Assembly: GCF_040958095.1 (NCBI RefSeq)
Contig: NC_091171.1
Coordinates: 49,035,668 to 49,099,667 of the forward strand
Direction of reading: 5' to 3'
Length of the DNA stretch: 64,000 nucleotides
Source: Procambarus clarkii
Lineage: Eukaryota; Arthropoda; Malacostraca; Decapoda; Cambaridae
In this document: positions 32,819 to 45,803 of the stretch, in pieces
Numbering within the stretch: the stretch's first letter is position 1
Layout: each line of letters begins with the position of its first letter
Made by a program: the position numbers and the translations under genes
Notes under the pieces: generated by a model
Databases searched by the model: none
What the model was told of the DNA's origin: nothing
The model's input: the letters and a program-made list of their open reading frames with translations, nothing else

Positions 32819-34103
32819 CTCACTACCACACTACCACACTACCACACCACCTCACTACCACACTACCACACTACCACACTACCTCACTACCACACTACCA
32901 CACTACCACACTACCACACTACCTCACTACCACACTACCACACTACCACACTACCACACTACCTCACTACTACACTACCACACTACCACATTACCACGCT
33001 ACCACACTGCCACACTGCCACACTGCCACACTACTACACTACCACCTACCACGCTACCACACTACCACACTACCACACTGCCACGCTACCACACTACCAC
33101 ACTACCTCACTACCTCACTACCACACTACCACACTACCTCACTACCACACTACATCACTACCACACCACCACGCTACCACACTTCCACACTACCACGCTA
33201 CCACACTAGCAGACTACCTCACTACCACGCTACCACACTACCACACTGCCACGCTACCACACTACCACACTACCTCACTACCTCACTACCACACTAGCGC
33301 ACTACCTCACTACCACACTACATCACTACCACACCACCACGCTACCACACTACCACACTACCACACTACCACGCTACCACACTAGCAGACTACCTCACTA
33401 CCACGCTACCACACTACCACACTGCCACGCTACCACACTACCACACTACCTCACTACCTCACTACCACACTAGCACACTACCTCACTACCACACTACATC
33501 ACTACCACACCACCACGCTACCACACTACCACACTACCACACTACCACGCTACCACACTAGCAGACTACCTCACTACCACGCTACCACACTACCACACTG
33601 CCACGCTACCACACTACCACACTACCTCACTACCTCACTACCACACTACCACACTACCTCACTACCACACTACATCACTACCACACCACCACACTACCAC
33701 ACTACCACACTACCAGACTACCTCAGTACCACACTACCACACTACCACACTACCTCACTACCACACTACCACACTACCACACTACCACACTACCACACCA
33801 CATAACTACCTCACTACCACACTACCACACTACCTCACTACCACACTACCACACTACCTCACTACCACACTACCACACTACCAGACTACCTCACTACCAC
33901 ACTACCACACTACCTCACTACCACACTACCACACTACCACACCACATAACTACCTCACTACCACACTACCTCACTACCATACTACCTCACTACCACACTA
34001 CCACACTACCACACTACCTCACTACCACACTACCTCACTACCACACTACCTCACTACCACACTACCACACTACATCACTACCACACTACCACACTACCAC
34101 ACT
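32819..34103. repeat. 8-bp satellite CTACCACA, left block
   Basis: Basic unit CTACCACA with CTACCTCA, CTGCCACA, CTACCACG and CTACATCA variants. A 176-bp (22-unit) higher-order repeat is shown by the rare AGCAGAC at 33208, 33384 and 33560. It ends at a CR1 insertion. Confidence 0.95.
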
Positions 34104-34925
34104 TGTTAGAGCTTAACCCAACCCATGGTTGTTAGAGTTTAACCCAACCAAATGTAATGTAATGAAGATAGGTGTAGGGAGCAGGAGGCCAGATACAAGG
34201 TACCATCTGGGAGAGGAAATTCTTCAGGAGTCAGAGAAGGAAAAAGACTTGGGAGTTGATATCACGCCAGACCTGTCTCCTGCAGCACATATCAAGAGGA
34301 TAACATCAGCGGCATATGCCAGGCTGGCCAACATACGAACGGCATTCAGAAACTTGTGTAAAGAATCATTCAGAACTTTGTATACCACATATGTCAGGCC
34401 AATCCTGGAGTATGCAGACCCAGCATGGAGTCCATATCTAGTCAAGGATAAGACTAAACTGGAAAAGGTTCAAAGGTTTGCCACCAGACTAGTACCCGAG
34501 CTGAGAGGTATGAGCTACGAGGAGAGACTACGGGAATTAAACCTCACTTCGCTGGAAGACAGAAGAGTTAGGGGGGACATGATCACCACATTCAAGATTC
34601 TGAAGGGAATTGATAGGGTTGATAAAGACAGTCTATTTAACACAAGGGAACACGCACAAGGGGACACAGGTGGAAACTGAGTGCCCAAATGAGCCACAGA
34701 GATATTAGAAAGAACTTTTTTAGTGTCAGAGTGGTTGACAAATGGAATGTATTAGGAAGTGATGTGGCGGAGGCTGACTCCATACACAGTTTCAAGTGTA
34801 GATATGATAGAGCCCAATAGGCTCAGGAACCTGTACACCTGTTGATTGACGGTTGAGAGGCGGGACCAAAGAGCCAGAGCTCAACCCCCGCAAACACAAC
34901 TAGGTGAGTACAACTAGGTGAGTAC
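34104..34925 (+). pseudogene. CR1-like LINE, post-catalytic RT to 3' end
   Basis: Plus-strand reading LEFNPTKCNVMKIGVGSRRP, KEKDLGVDITPDLSPAAHIK, YVRPILEYADPAWSPYL, KLEKVQRFATRLVPEL and EDRRVRGDMITTFKILKGID is uninterrupted to about 34680. The 3' UTR has GAGCCCAATAGGCTCAGGAA and GGCGGGACCAAAGAGCC and ends in two ACAACTAGGTGAGT units. The catalytic FADD part is missing here, but a compatible piece lies downstream at 35888-36065. Homologous to 29345-30195, different subfamily. Confidence 0.88.
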
Positions 34926-35887
34926 ACTACCACACTACCTCACTACCACACTACCACACTACCTCACTACCACACTACCACACTACCACACTACCACACT
35001 ACCACACTACAACACTACCACACTACCACACTACAACACTACCATACTACCTCACTACCACACTACCACAGTACATCACTACCACACTACATCACTACCA
35101 CACTACATCACTACCACACAACCACACTACATCACTACCACACTACCACACTATACTACATCACTACCACACAACCACACTACATCACTACCACACTATA
35201 CTACATCACTACCACACTACCACACTACATCACTACCACACCACCACACTACCACATTACCACACAACCACACTACCACACTACCACACCACCACACTAC
35301 CACACTACATCACTACCACACTACCACACTACCTCACTACCTCACTACCACATCACCACACTACCACACCACCACACTACCACACTACCACACCACCACA
35401 CCACCACACTACCACACTATCACACTACCACACCACCACACCACCACACTATCACACTACCACACCACCACACCACCACACTACCACACTACCTCACTAC
35501 CACACCACCACACTACCACACTACCACACCACCACACTACCACACCACCACACTACCACACTACATCACTACCACACTACCACACTACCTCACTACCTCA
35601 CTACCACATCACCACACTACCACACCACCGCACTACCACACTACCACACCACCACACCACCACACTACCACACTATCACACTACCACACCACCACACCAC
35701 CACACTATCACACTACCACACCACCACACCACCACACTACCACACTACCTCACTACCACACCACCACACTACCACACTACCACACCACCACACTACCACA
35801 CCACCACACTACCACACTATCACACTACCACACTACCTCACTGCCACACTACCACACCACCACACCACCACACCACCACACTACCAC
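34926..35887. repeat. 8-bp satellite CTACCACA, right block
   Basis: The same 8-bp family as 32819-34103, with more CACCACCA and CTATCACA variants. A 256-bp (32-unit) register is marked by CACATCACC at about 35350 and 35606. Confidence 0.95.
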
Positions 35888-36065
35888 ACCACCACACTGT
35901 CCTCGGACCTATCCTGTTTCTGATATACGTAAACAGTCCTCCAGAGAGCATAGACTCATTCCTCACAATGTTTGCTGATGACGCCACAATTATGAGGCGG
36001 ACACAGCATGAGACTACAAGGAGACCTGGACAGACTGAAGGAATGGTCGAACAAATGGCTTGGAT
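35888..36065 (+). pseudogene. CR1-like LINE RT catalytic fragment (FADD)
   Basis: Plus-strand VLGPILFLIYVNSPPESIDS followed by FLTMFADDATIMRRTQ, with the catalytic Asp pair. After a frame change it reads RNGRTNGL/DRLKEWSNKWL-like sequence and stops at the start of the 17-bp array. The next residues expected in the family, LEFNPTKCN, are exactly where the upstream fragment at 34104 begins. The two fragments therefore look like swapped halves of one element type. Confidence 0.85.
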
Positions 36066-38720
36066 GAGAGTACCCAGGGGGACAGAGTACCCAGGGGGAC
36101 AGAGTACCCAGGGGGACAGAGTACCCAGGGGGACAGAGTACCCAGGGGGACAGAGTACCCAGGGGTACAGAGTACCCAGGGGGACAGAGTACCCAGGGGG
36201 ACAGAGTACCCAGGGGGACAGAGTACCCAGGGGTACAGAGTACCCAGGGGTACAGAGTACCCAGGGGTACAGAGTACCCAGGGGGACAGAGTACCCAGGG
36301 GTACAGAGTACCCAGGGGTACAGAGTACCCAGGGGGACAGAGTACCCAGGGGGACAGAGTACTCAGGGGGACAGAGTACCCAGGGGGACAGAGTACCCAG
36401 GGGGACAGAGTACCCAGGGGTACAGAGTACCCAGGGGTACAGAGTACCCAGGGGGACAGAGTACCCAGGGGGACAGAGTACCCAGGGGGACAGAGTACCC
36501 AGGGGGACAGAGTACCCAGGGGGACAGAGTACCCAGGGGGACAGAGTACCCAGGGGGACAGAGTACCCAGGGGGACAGAGTACTCAGGGGGACAGAGTTC
36601 CCAGGGGGACAGAGTACCCAGGGGGACAGAGTACCCAGGGGGACAGAGTACTCAGGGGGACAGAGTGCCCAGGGGTACAGAGTACCCAGGGGGACAGAGT
36701 ACTCAGGGGGACAGAGTACCCAGGGGGACAGAGTACCCAGGGGTACAGAGTACCCAGGGGGACAGAGTACTCAGGGGGACAGAGTACCCAGGGGGACAGA
36801 GTACCCAGGGGGACAGAGTACCCAGGGGGACAGAGTACCCAGGGGGACAGAGTACCCAGGGGTACAGAGTACCCAGGGGGACAGAGTACTCAGGGGGACA
36901 GAGTACCCAGGGGGACAGAGTACCCAGGGGGACAGAGTACCCAGGGGGACAGAGTACCCAGGGGGACAGAGTACTCAGGGGGACAGAGTACCCAGGGGTA
37001 CAGAGTACCCAGGGGGACAGAGTACTCAGGGGGACAGAGTACCCAGGGGTACAGAGTACCCAGGGGGACAGAGTACTCAGGGGGACAGAGTACCCAGGGG
37101 GACAGAGTACCCAGGGGTACAGAGTACCCAGGGGGACAGAGTACTCAGGGGGACAGAGTACCCAGGGGGACAGAGTACCCAGGGGGACAGAGTACCCAGG
37201 GGGACAGAGTACCCAGGGGTACAGAGTACCCAGGGGGACAGAGTACTCAGGGGGACAGAGTACCCAGGGGGACAGAGTACTCAGGGGGACAGAGTACCCA
37301 GGGGGACAGAGTACTCAGGGGGACAGAGTACCCAGGGGGACAGAGTACCCAGGGGGACAGAGTACCCAGGGGTACAGAGTACCCAGGGGGACAGAGTACT
37401 CAGGGGGACAGAGTACCCAGGGGGACAGAGTACTCAGGGGGACAGAGTACCCAGGGGGACAGAGTACCCAGGGGTACAGAGTACCCAGGGGGACAGAGTA
37501 CTCAGGGGGACAGAGTACCCAGGGGGACAGAGTACCCAGGGGGACAGAGTACCCAGGGGGACAGAGTACCCAGGGGTACAGAGTACCCAGGGGGACAGAG
37601 TACTCAGGGGGACAGAGTACCCAGGGGGACAGAGTACCCAGGGGGACAGAGTACCCAGGGGGACAGAGTACCCAGGGGTACAGAGTACCCAGGGGGACAG
37701 AGTACTCAGGGGTACAGAGTACCCAGGGGGACAGAGTACTCAGGGGGACAGAGTACCCAGGGGGACAGAGTACTCAGGGGGACAGAGTACCCAGGGGTAC
37801 AGAGTACCCAGGGGGACAGAGTACCCAGGGGTACAGAGTACCCAGGGGGACAGAGTACTCAGGGGGACAGAGTACCCAGGGGGACAGAGTACCCAGGGGG
37901 ACAGAGTACCCAGGGGTACAGAGTACCCAGGGGGACAGAGTACTCAGGGGGACAGAGTACCCAGGGGGACAGAGTACCCAGGGGGACAGAGTACCCAGGG
38001 GGACAGAGTACTCAGGGCGACAGAGTACCCAGGGGGACAGAGTACCCAGGGGTACAGAGTACCCAGGGGGACAGAGTACCCAGGGGTACAGAGTACCCAG
38101 GGGGACAGAGTACTCAGGGGGACAGAGTACCCAGGGGGACAGAGTACCCAGGGGGACAGAGTACCCAGGGGTACAGAGTACCCAGGGGGACAGAGTACTC
38201 AGGGGGACAGAGTACCCAGGGGGACAGAGTACCCAGGGGGACAGAGTACCCAGGGGGACAGAGTACTCAGGGCGACAGAGTACCCAGGGGGACAGAGTAC
38301 CCAGGGGGACAGAGTACCCAGGGGGACAGAGTACTCAGGGGGACAGAGTACCCAGGGGGACAGAGTACCCAGGGGGACAGAGTACTCAGGGGGACAGAGT
38401 ACCCAGGGGTACAGAGTACCCAGGGGGACAGAGTACTCAGGGGGACAGAGTACCCAGGGGGACAGAGTACCCAGGGGGACAGAGTACCCAGGGGGACAGA
38501 GTACTCAGGGGGACAGAGTACCCAGGGGTACAGAGTACCCAGGGGGACAGAGTACTCAGGGGGACAGAGTACCCAGGGGGACAGAGTACCCAGGGGGACA
38601 GAGTACTCAGGGGGACAGAGTACCCAGGGGGACAGAGTACCCAGGGGGACAGAGTACTCAGGGGGGACAGAGTACCCAGGGGGACAGAGTACCCAGCGGG
38701 AGAGGGTACCCAGGGGGACA
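36066..38720. repeat. 17-bp minisatellite, about 155 copies
   Basis: Unit CAGAGTACCCAGGGGGA. The main variants are GGGGTA and ACTCAGG. Three units make 51 bp with no stop in any plus frame, giving the 17-residue period STQGDRVPRGTEYPGGQ and frames of 700-1,270 codons. I regard these as artefacts. G runs of 4-5 recur every 17 bp on the plus strand. Confidence 0.97.
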
Positions 38721-38889
38721 GGGCCAATAGCGAAGTGGGGTTCCCCAGGGGAGGAGGCGTCAGGCGCCAGGGGGGTTACCAGTGGGAGTGATCCGGACTG
38801 TTAATTGCTGGTGCAGCTCTCGCCTGTGTTAACTGCGTAGGCGCCACCTAATCTAATTCTCACAAGTGATCGCTCGGTGAGTGGGGCCG
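38721..38889. other. spacer between arrays
   Basis: Short unique segment of G-rich and mixed sequence. No gene is recognised. Confidence 0.4.
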
Positions 38890-41800
38890 TGCTGGGGGGG
38901 GGGGGGCTGGGGCCGTGCTGGGGGGAGGAGGGACGGGGACTGAAGGAGGGGTGGGACGGGGACTGAAGGAGGGGTGGGACGGGGACTGAAGGAGGGGTGG
39001 GACGGGGACTGAAGGAGGGGTGGGACGGGGACTGAAGGAGGGGTGGGACGGGGACTGAAGGAGGGGTGGGACGGGGACTGAAGGAGGGGTGGGACGGGGA
39101 CTGAAGGAGGGGTGGGACGGGGACTGAAGGAGGGGTGGGACGGGGACTGAAGGTGGAGAGGGACGGGGACTGAAGGAGGGGTGGGACGGGGACTGAAGGA
39201 GGGGTGGGACGGGGATGGAAGGAGGGGCGGGACGGGGACGGAAGGAGGGGCGGGACGGGACGGAAGGAGGGGCGGGACTGGGATGGAAGGAGGACGGGAC
39301 GGGAACAGAAGGAGGGACGGGACGGGGACGGAAGGAGGGGCGGGACGGGGATGGAAGGAGGGGCGGGACGGGGACGGAAGGAGGGACGGGACGGGGACGG
39401 AAGGAGGGGCGGGACGGGGACGGAACGAGGGACGGGACGGGGACGGAAAGAGGGACGGGACGGGGACAGAAGGAGGGACGGGACAAGGACGGAAGGAGGG
39501 GGCGGGACGGGGATGGAAGGAGGGACGGGACGGGGACAGAAGGAGGGACGGGACGGGGATGGAAGGAGGGGCGGGACGGGGATGGAAGGAGGGGCGGGAC
39601 GGGGACTGAAGGAGGGACGGGACGGGGACGGAAGGAGGGACGGGACGGGGACGGAAGGAGGGGCGGGACGGGGACGGAAGGAGGGACGGGACGGGGACGG
39701 AAAGAGGGACGGGACGGGGACAGAAGGAGGGACGGGACAAGGACGGAAGGAGGGGCGGGACGGGGATGGAAGGAGGGACGGGACGGGGACAGAAGGAGGG
39801 ACGGGACGGGGATGGAAGGAGGGGCGGGACGGGGATGGAAGGAGGGGCGGGACGGGGACTGAAGGAGGGATGGGACGGGGGACGGAAGAAGGGGCGGGAC
39901 GGGGATGGAAGGAGGGGCGGGACGGGGATGGAAGGAGGGGCGGGACGGGGACAGAAGGAGGGACGGGACGGGGACGGAAGGAGGGGCGGGACGGGGATGG
40001 AAGGAGGGGCGGGACGGGGACGGAAGGAGGGGCGGGACGGGGATGGAAGGAGGGGCGGGACGGGGACAGAAGGAGGGACGGGACGGGGACGGAAGAAGGG
40101 GCGGGACGGGGATGGAAGGAGGGACGGGACGGGGATGGAAGGAGGGGCGGGACGGGGATGGAAGGAGGGGCGGGACGGGGACGGAAGGAGGGACGGGACG
40201 GGGACGGAAGGAGGGGCGGGACGGGGATGGAAGGAGGGGCGGGACGGGGACGGAAGGAGGGGCGGGACGGGGATGGAAGGAGGGGCGGGACGGGGACAGA
40301 AGGAGGGACGGGACGGGGACGGAAGGAGGGGCGGGACGGGGACGGAAGGAGGGGCGGGACGGGGATGGAAGGAGGGTCGGGACGGGGACAGAAGGAGGGG
40401 CGGGACGGGGACGGAAGGAGGGACGGGACGGGGACGGAAGGAGGGGCGGGACGGGGACAGAAGGAGGGGCGGGACGGGGACGGAAGGAGGGGCGGGACAG
40501 GGACGGAAGGAGGGGCGGGACGGGGATGGAAGGAGGGGCTGGACGGGGACAGAAGGAGCGACGGGACGGGGACGGAAGGAGGGGCGGGACGGGGACGGAA
40601 GGAGGGGCGGGACGGGGATGGAAGGAGGGGCGGGACGGGGACGGAAGGAGGGGCGGGACGGAGACGGAAGGAGGGGCGGGACGGGGACAGAAGGAGGGGC
40701 GGGACGGGGATGGAAGGAGGGGCTGGACGGGGACAGAAGGAGCGACGGGACGGGGACGGAAGGAGGGGCGGGACGGGGACGGAAGGAGGGGCGGGACGGG
40801 GACTGAAGGAGGGACGGGATGGGGACAGAAGGAGGGGCGGGACGGGGACGGAAGGAGGGGCGGGACGAGGATGGAAGGAGGGACGGGACGGGGACAGAAG
40901 GAGGGACGGAACGGGGACGGAAGGAGGGGCGGGACGGGGACTGAAGGAGGGACGGGACGGGGACGGAAGGAGGGGCGGGACGGGGATGGAAGGAGGGGCT
41001 GGACGGAAGGAGGGGCGGGACGGGGACGGAAGGAGGGGCGGGACGGGGACTGAAGGAGGGACGGGACGGGGACGGAAGGAGGGGCGGGACGGGGACGGAA
41101 GGAGGGACGGGACGGGGACGGAAGAAGGGGCGGGACGGGGACGGAAGGAGGGACGGGACGGGGATGGAAGGAGGGACGGGACGGGGACGGAAGGAGGGGC
41201 GGGACGGGGACGGAAGGAGGGGCGGGACGGGGACGGAAGGAGGGGCGGGACGGAAGGAGGGGCGGGACGGGGACGGAAGGAGGAACGGGACGGGGACGGA
41301 AGGAGGGGCGGGACGGGGACGGAAGGAGGGGCGGGACGGGGACGGAAGGAGGGGTGGGACGGGGACGGAAGGAGGGACGGGACGGGGACGGAAGGAGGGA
41401 CGGAACGGGGACGAAAGAAAGGGCGGGACGGGGACGGAAGGAGGGGTGGGACGGGGACGGAAGGAGGGACGGGACGGGGACGGAAGGAGGGGTAGGACGG
41501 GACGGGGACGGAAGGAGGGGTGGGACGGGGACGGAAGGAGGGGCGGGACGGGGACGGAAGGGACGGGGACGGAAGGAGGGGTGGGACGGGGACGGAAGGA
41601 GGGACGGGACGGTGACGGAAGGAGGGGTGGAACGGGGACGAAAGGAGGGGTGGGACGGTGACGGAAGGAGGGGTGGAACGGGGACGGAAGGAGGGGTGGG
41701 ACGGGGACGGAAGGGGGGGCGGAACGGGGACGGAAGGAGTAGCGGGACGGGGACGGAAGGAGGGGCGGGACGGGATAGGGACAGAAGGAGGGGCGGGACG

Positions 41801-42160
41801 GGGACGGAAGGAGGGGCGGAACGGGGACGGAAGGAGTAGCGGGACGGGAACGGAAGGAGGGGCGGGACGGGATGGGGACAGAAGGAGGGGCGGGACGGGG
41901 ACGGAAGGAGGGGCGGGACGGGGACGGAAGGAGGGGCGGGACGGGGACGGAAGGAGGGGCGGGACGGGGATGGAAGGAGGGACGGGACGGGGACGGAAGG
42001 AGTGGCTGGACGGGGATGGAAGGAGGGACGGGACGGGGACAGAAGGAGGGGCGGGACGGGGACGGAAGGAGGGGTGGGACGGGGACGGAAGGAGGGGCGG
42101 GACGGGGACGGAAGGAGGGGTGGGACGGGGACGGAAGGAGGGGCGGGACGGGGGTGTCTG
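38890..42160. repeat. 23-bp G-rich minisatellite, about 140 copies
   Basis: Unit GGGACGGGGACGGAAGG plus AGGGGC. The first dozen copies are a homogeneous CTGAAGG/GGGGT subtype (38925-39180), followed by CGG, TGG and CAG subtypes mixed in no simple order. It has very high G content on the plus strand, with three to four G runs per unit. Frames on both strands are open for up to 1,165 codons because the unit has no stop codon in five or more frames. Confidence 0.97.
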
Positions 42161-43857
42161 TAGACACACGAAACATTTAGAAGTGTGGCGAGAGTGAGAG
42201 GGTGTGGCTGGAGTGTGAGGGACGCAAGGCACAATTGGCTGGTGGCCGCGCCCCGCCCCGCCCCGCCCCGCCCCGCCCCTCTCACTACCACTGATCATAC
42301 ACTATTTTACAACAATCGAGACTCTTCATCCCACTTTTCCCGGGATTTTAGGACTGGATTACCCCTTTTTTTTGTCAGGAAGGCCGATGACTGTATTTGG
42401 TCATGTATCCTTAGTGGGGTCCCGGAGTGTACTCTTGTGGATGTACTCACCCGGACAGCACGTCTGGGTGAGTACATCCACAGGAGTGGATGACGTGCTC
42501 ACTCGACAGGTACTATGCCTGGCGTTTCTGGTTAATGGATGTTAACTGTAACGATTATTCTTTTATATATCTTATTTACAAATAAAACTGCGTAACCAGT
42601 TTGTTTCAATTTATTTTATTATGTATATTTATATAGCTTTTAAGCCGAAGAAATTCCTTATAGCATGTGTGCGTCAAATTGCCTTAGGATCTTATATGTT
42701 GTTATCATAGCTCCTTATTCCTCATCATCAGTGTGGTGAGGGCCAGTTTCCTATCTCTCCCGGGAGCTCAAGACCATTGCCTCAGAAATGAGACTTATTA
42801 TATAAGAAGATAATAATCGGAGCTGCAGAAGCTAGGCCTATTGGCCCCATGCGAACAAGGTACAATTTATATTCAATCAAACTGATTCATGTGGGTCTAT
42901 TTTGTCTATTTTTTAGACAACCCTTAGACTGTGTGATCATTTTAGCGCAGTTGTGGCTTCCAGCAATCCTTCTTGGCTTTGGTTATATTGTGCAGAGAAG
43001 CTTAGTGTGACACAAGCCCCTTAGGATCTTATATCTTATAGTATAACATATAAGATCCTACATTAAGCCCAGAGCTTCCTATACTAACCAGCTGGGGTTA
43101 TTATAGGAAGCTCTAGGTTTTGGTAGGAGTGTTTGTTCCCATACCTGGTGGGTCTTCCTGGTAGGTCGCGCCCCTCACATCCTGCTCGGAGTCTGTCCTT
43201 GGTGGAACCATCTATACATGTTTGGAAGGTTGGGCAGACGAGCTTGGCCACCACTGGTGCTCGGTTGGTTGCACAAGCAGCAACTCTTTGATGTACAACA
43301 AGATGTTTTCTTATACAGTGCTTGATGGTGAGTTGGTGTTTGTAGCCGCTGTGTCACAACCACGGTCGACACCACCACGTCTGTGTCACACTCTCCGGGT
43401 CAGGACATGGTGGAGCCCATACTGCACAGCGTGTGACACACAGAGCGACACACAGACACATGCTGCACAGCGTGTGACACAGAGCGACACACAGACACAT
43501 GCTGCGCAGCGTGTGAAACATAAGACTGTCGGCTTCCTCTCGGGTTTATCTTCGCCGAAGAACTTGAGGGCAACTTCTAACACCAAGTGAAACAGACCTG
43601 TTTTGGCAGAGCCGAGCGCAGTAAGCTCCGTCAGTTTCCTGGCACGGCAGTGATAGCCAGCCTCCGTGGGTCTGAGCACCCTACATGTTGTTCCGGACAC
43701 AACTCTCAGTCCAGGAGGTCCAACACTACAGCCCAGGAGCGTCTTATCCTACATCTTGTCTCATAGAAGGGTGATTGAAATCTAACTGGCTTGCTCATCG
43801 AAGCACTTTGGTGTCAACATTTGGATAATGCCAGCCCCGGGACCAAGACTGGTAATG
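42161..43857. other. mostly unique DNA between arrays
   Basis: Holds a CCCCG run (about 42248-42278), a perfect 16-bp hairpin at 42437-42481, a palindromic TAGGATCTTATAT pair (43022-43034 and 43048-43060) and a short triple repeat with GCGTGTGACACACAGAGCG-like units (43425-43515). No gene is recognised. Confidence 0.45.
42437..42481. repeat. perfect 16-bp hairpin
   Basis: GTGGATGTACTCACCC (42437-42452) and its exact reverse complement (42466-42481) with a 13-bp spacer. The arm includes the GTACTCACC end seen in CR1 3' tails, so it may come from two opposed tails. Confidence 0.8.
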
Positions 43858-44195
43858 CGAGCACCAGGCTTGGAGGGCAGTGAGGCGTGTGGCACCAGGC
43901 TTGGAGGGTATTGAGACGTGTGGCACCAGGCTTGGAGGGTAGTGAGGCGTGTGGCACCAGGCTTGGAGGGTAGTGAGACATGTGGCACCAGGCTTGGAGG
44001 GCAGTGAGGCGTGTGGCACCAGGCCTGGAGGGTAGTGAGGCGTGTGGCACCAGGCTTAGAGGGTAGTGAGGCGTGTGGCACCAGGCTTGGAGGGTAGTGA
44101 GGCGTGTGGCACCAGGCCTGGAGGGTAGTGAGGCGTGTGGCACCAGGCTTGGAGGGCAGTGAGGCGTGTGGCACCAGGCTTGGAGGGTAGTGAGA
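43858..44195. repeat. 31-bp minisatellite, 11 copies
   Basis: Unit CACCAGGCTTGGAGGGTAG then TGAGGCGTGTGG, with GGCAG, GGCCTGG and GAGACG variants. Confidence 0.95.
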
Positions 44196-44280
44196 AGTGT
44201 GGTGTGGCTGGTGACGTGGGGGGTGGTGTGGCTGGTGACGTAGAGGGGGGGGGTGTTGCTAGTGACATGGGGGTGATGTG

Positions 44281-44520
44281 TCCTAACCTAACTTAACCCA
44301 ACCCACCCCATGCTCTCCTACCCTAACCTAACCCAACCCAGTCCACCCCAAGCTGTCTTATTATATCCCAACCCAACCTAACCAACTTCCAAGCTGTCAT
44401 ATCCTAACCTAACCTAACCTAACCTAACCCAACCTAACCTAACCTAACCTAACCAACTTCCAAACTGTCCTATCCTAACCTAACCTAACCCAACCCATCT
44501 CAAATTGTCCTATTCTATCC
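44281..44520 (-). repeat. interstitial telomere-type repeat (CCTAA)n, degenerate
   Basis: Runs of CCTAA (for example at 44405-44450) mixed with CCCAACC variants. TTAGG on the minus strand is the arthropod telomere unit. It is the opposite orientation to 52757-52846. Confidence 0.8.
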
Positions 44521-44758
44521 TAACCAAACGTAATCTAAACAAGTTGACCTACTCCATCATTATCCATGTTTAGGGATAGAATACACTAGTGGAGTGTTTG
44601 TGTGTAAACTGTATTGTGTTAGTACACCTTCGTGGAGCATTGTTCCCTCTACCTGGTGACTCTCTGCCCTCGAAAACAATTCGACCTTGTCGGAACGTTT
44701 GACGGAGTCCTGAGATTGTGTGTCACTCTGCGTTACTGTGTGTCACTGTATGTACGTC

Positions 44759-44759
<1 letters not shown>

Positions 44760-44826
<67 letters not shown>
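44760..44826. repeat. (GT)n microsatellite
   Basis: About 33 perfect GT dinucleotides running directly into a CR1-type 3' tail in minus orientation. Confidence 0.95.
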
Positions 44827-44830
<4 letters not shown>

Positions 44831-44998
44831 CACCTAGTTGTACTCACCTAGTTGTGTTTGCGGGGGTTGAGCTCTGGCTCTTTGGTCCCGCCTCTCAACC
44901 AAAGTGTGTGTGTACTCACCTAATTGTACTCACCTAATTGTGCTTGCGGGGGTTGAGCTTTGGTTCTTTGGTCCCGCCTCTCAACTGTCAATCAACTG
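44827..44998 (-). mobile_element. two tandem CR1-type 3' tails
   Basis: Minus-strand GGCGGGACCAAAGAGCC, the CTCAACCCCCGCAA segment and AACTAGGTGAGTACAACTAG appear twice (44827-44900 and 44915-44998). The tails are separated by TGTGTGTGTACTCACC. Either two insertions or a local duplication. Confidence 0.75.
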
Positions 44999-45007
44999 CT
45001 ATAACTT

Positions 45008-45772
45008 GTTGGTTGGTTGGTTGGTTGGGTGGTTAGTTGGTTGGTTGGGTGGTTGGTTGGTTGGTTGGGTGGTTGGTTGGTTGGTTGGTTGGTTGGTTGG
45101 TTGGTTGGTTAGTTGGTTGGTTGGTTGGTTGGTTGGGTGGTTAGTTGGTTGGTTGGTTGGTTGGGTGGTTGGTTGGTTGGTTGGTTGGTTGGTTGGTTGG
45201 TTGGTTGGGTGGTTGGTTGGTTGGTTGGGTGGTTGGTTGGTTGGTTGGTTGGTTGGTTGGTTGGTTGGTTAGTTGGTTGGGTGGTTGGTTGGTTAGTTGG
45301 TGGTTGGTTGGTTGGTTAGTTGGTTGGTTGGTTGGTTGGTTGGTTGGTTGGTTGGTTGGTTGGTTGGTTGGTTGGTTGGGTGATTGGTTGGTTGGGTGGT
45401 TGGTTGGGTGGTTGGTTGGTTAGTTGGTGGTTGGTTGGTTGGTTGGTTGGGTGGTTGGTTGGTTAGTTGGTGGTTGGTTGGTTGGTTGGTTGGGTGGTTG
45501 GTTGGTTGGTTGGTTGGTTAGTTGGTTGGTTGGTTGGTTGGTTGGTTGGTTGGTTGGGTGGTTGGTTGGTTGGTTGGTTGGGTGGTTGGTTGGTTGGTTG
45601 GTTGGTTGGTTGGTTGGTTGGTTGGTTGGTTGGTTGGTTGGGTGGTTGGTTGGTTAGTTGGTTGGTTGGGTGGTTGGTTGGTTGGTTGGGTGGTTGGTTG
45701 GTTGGTTGGTTGGTTGGTTGGTTGGTTGGTTGGTTGGGTGGTTGGTTGGTTGGTTGGTTGGGTGGTTGGTTG

Positions 45773-45803
<31 letters not shown>

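Noticed and set aside
34918-38804. Open frames of 1,270, 914 and 708 codons on the plus strand
   Set aside because: They run across the 8-bp and 17-bp arrays and a LINE fragment. All three frames are open because the unit has no stop codon. No start context, splice signals or unique domain.
38801-42298. Minus-strand frames of 1,107-1,165 codons rich in Pro/Ser/Arg
   Set aside because: Pure translation of the 23-bp array in three frames at once, with matching open frames on the other strand. No independent evidence of a gene.
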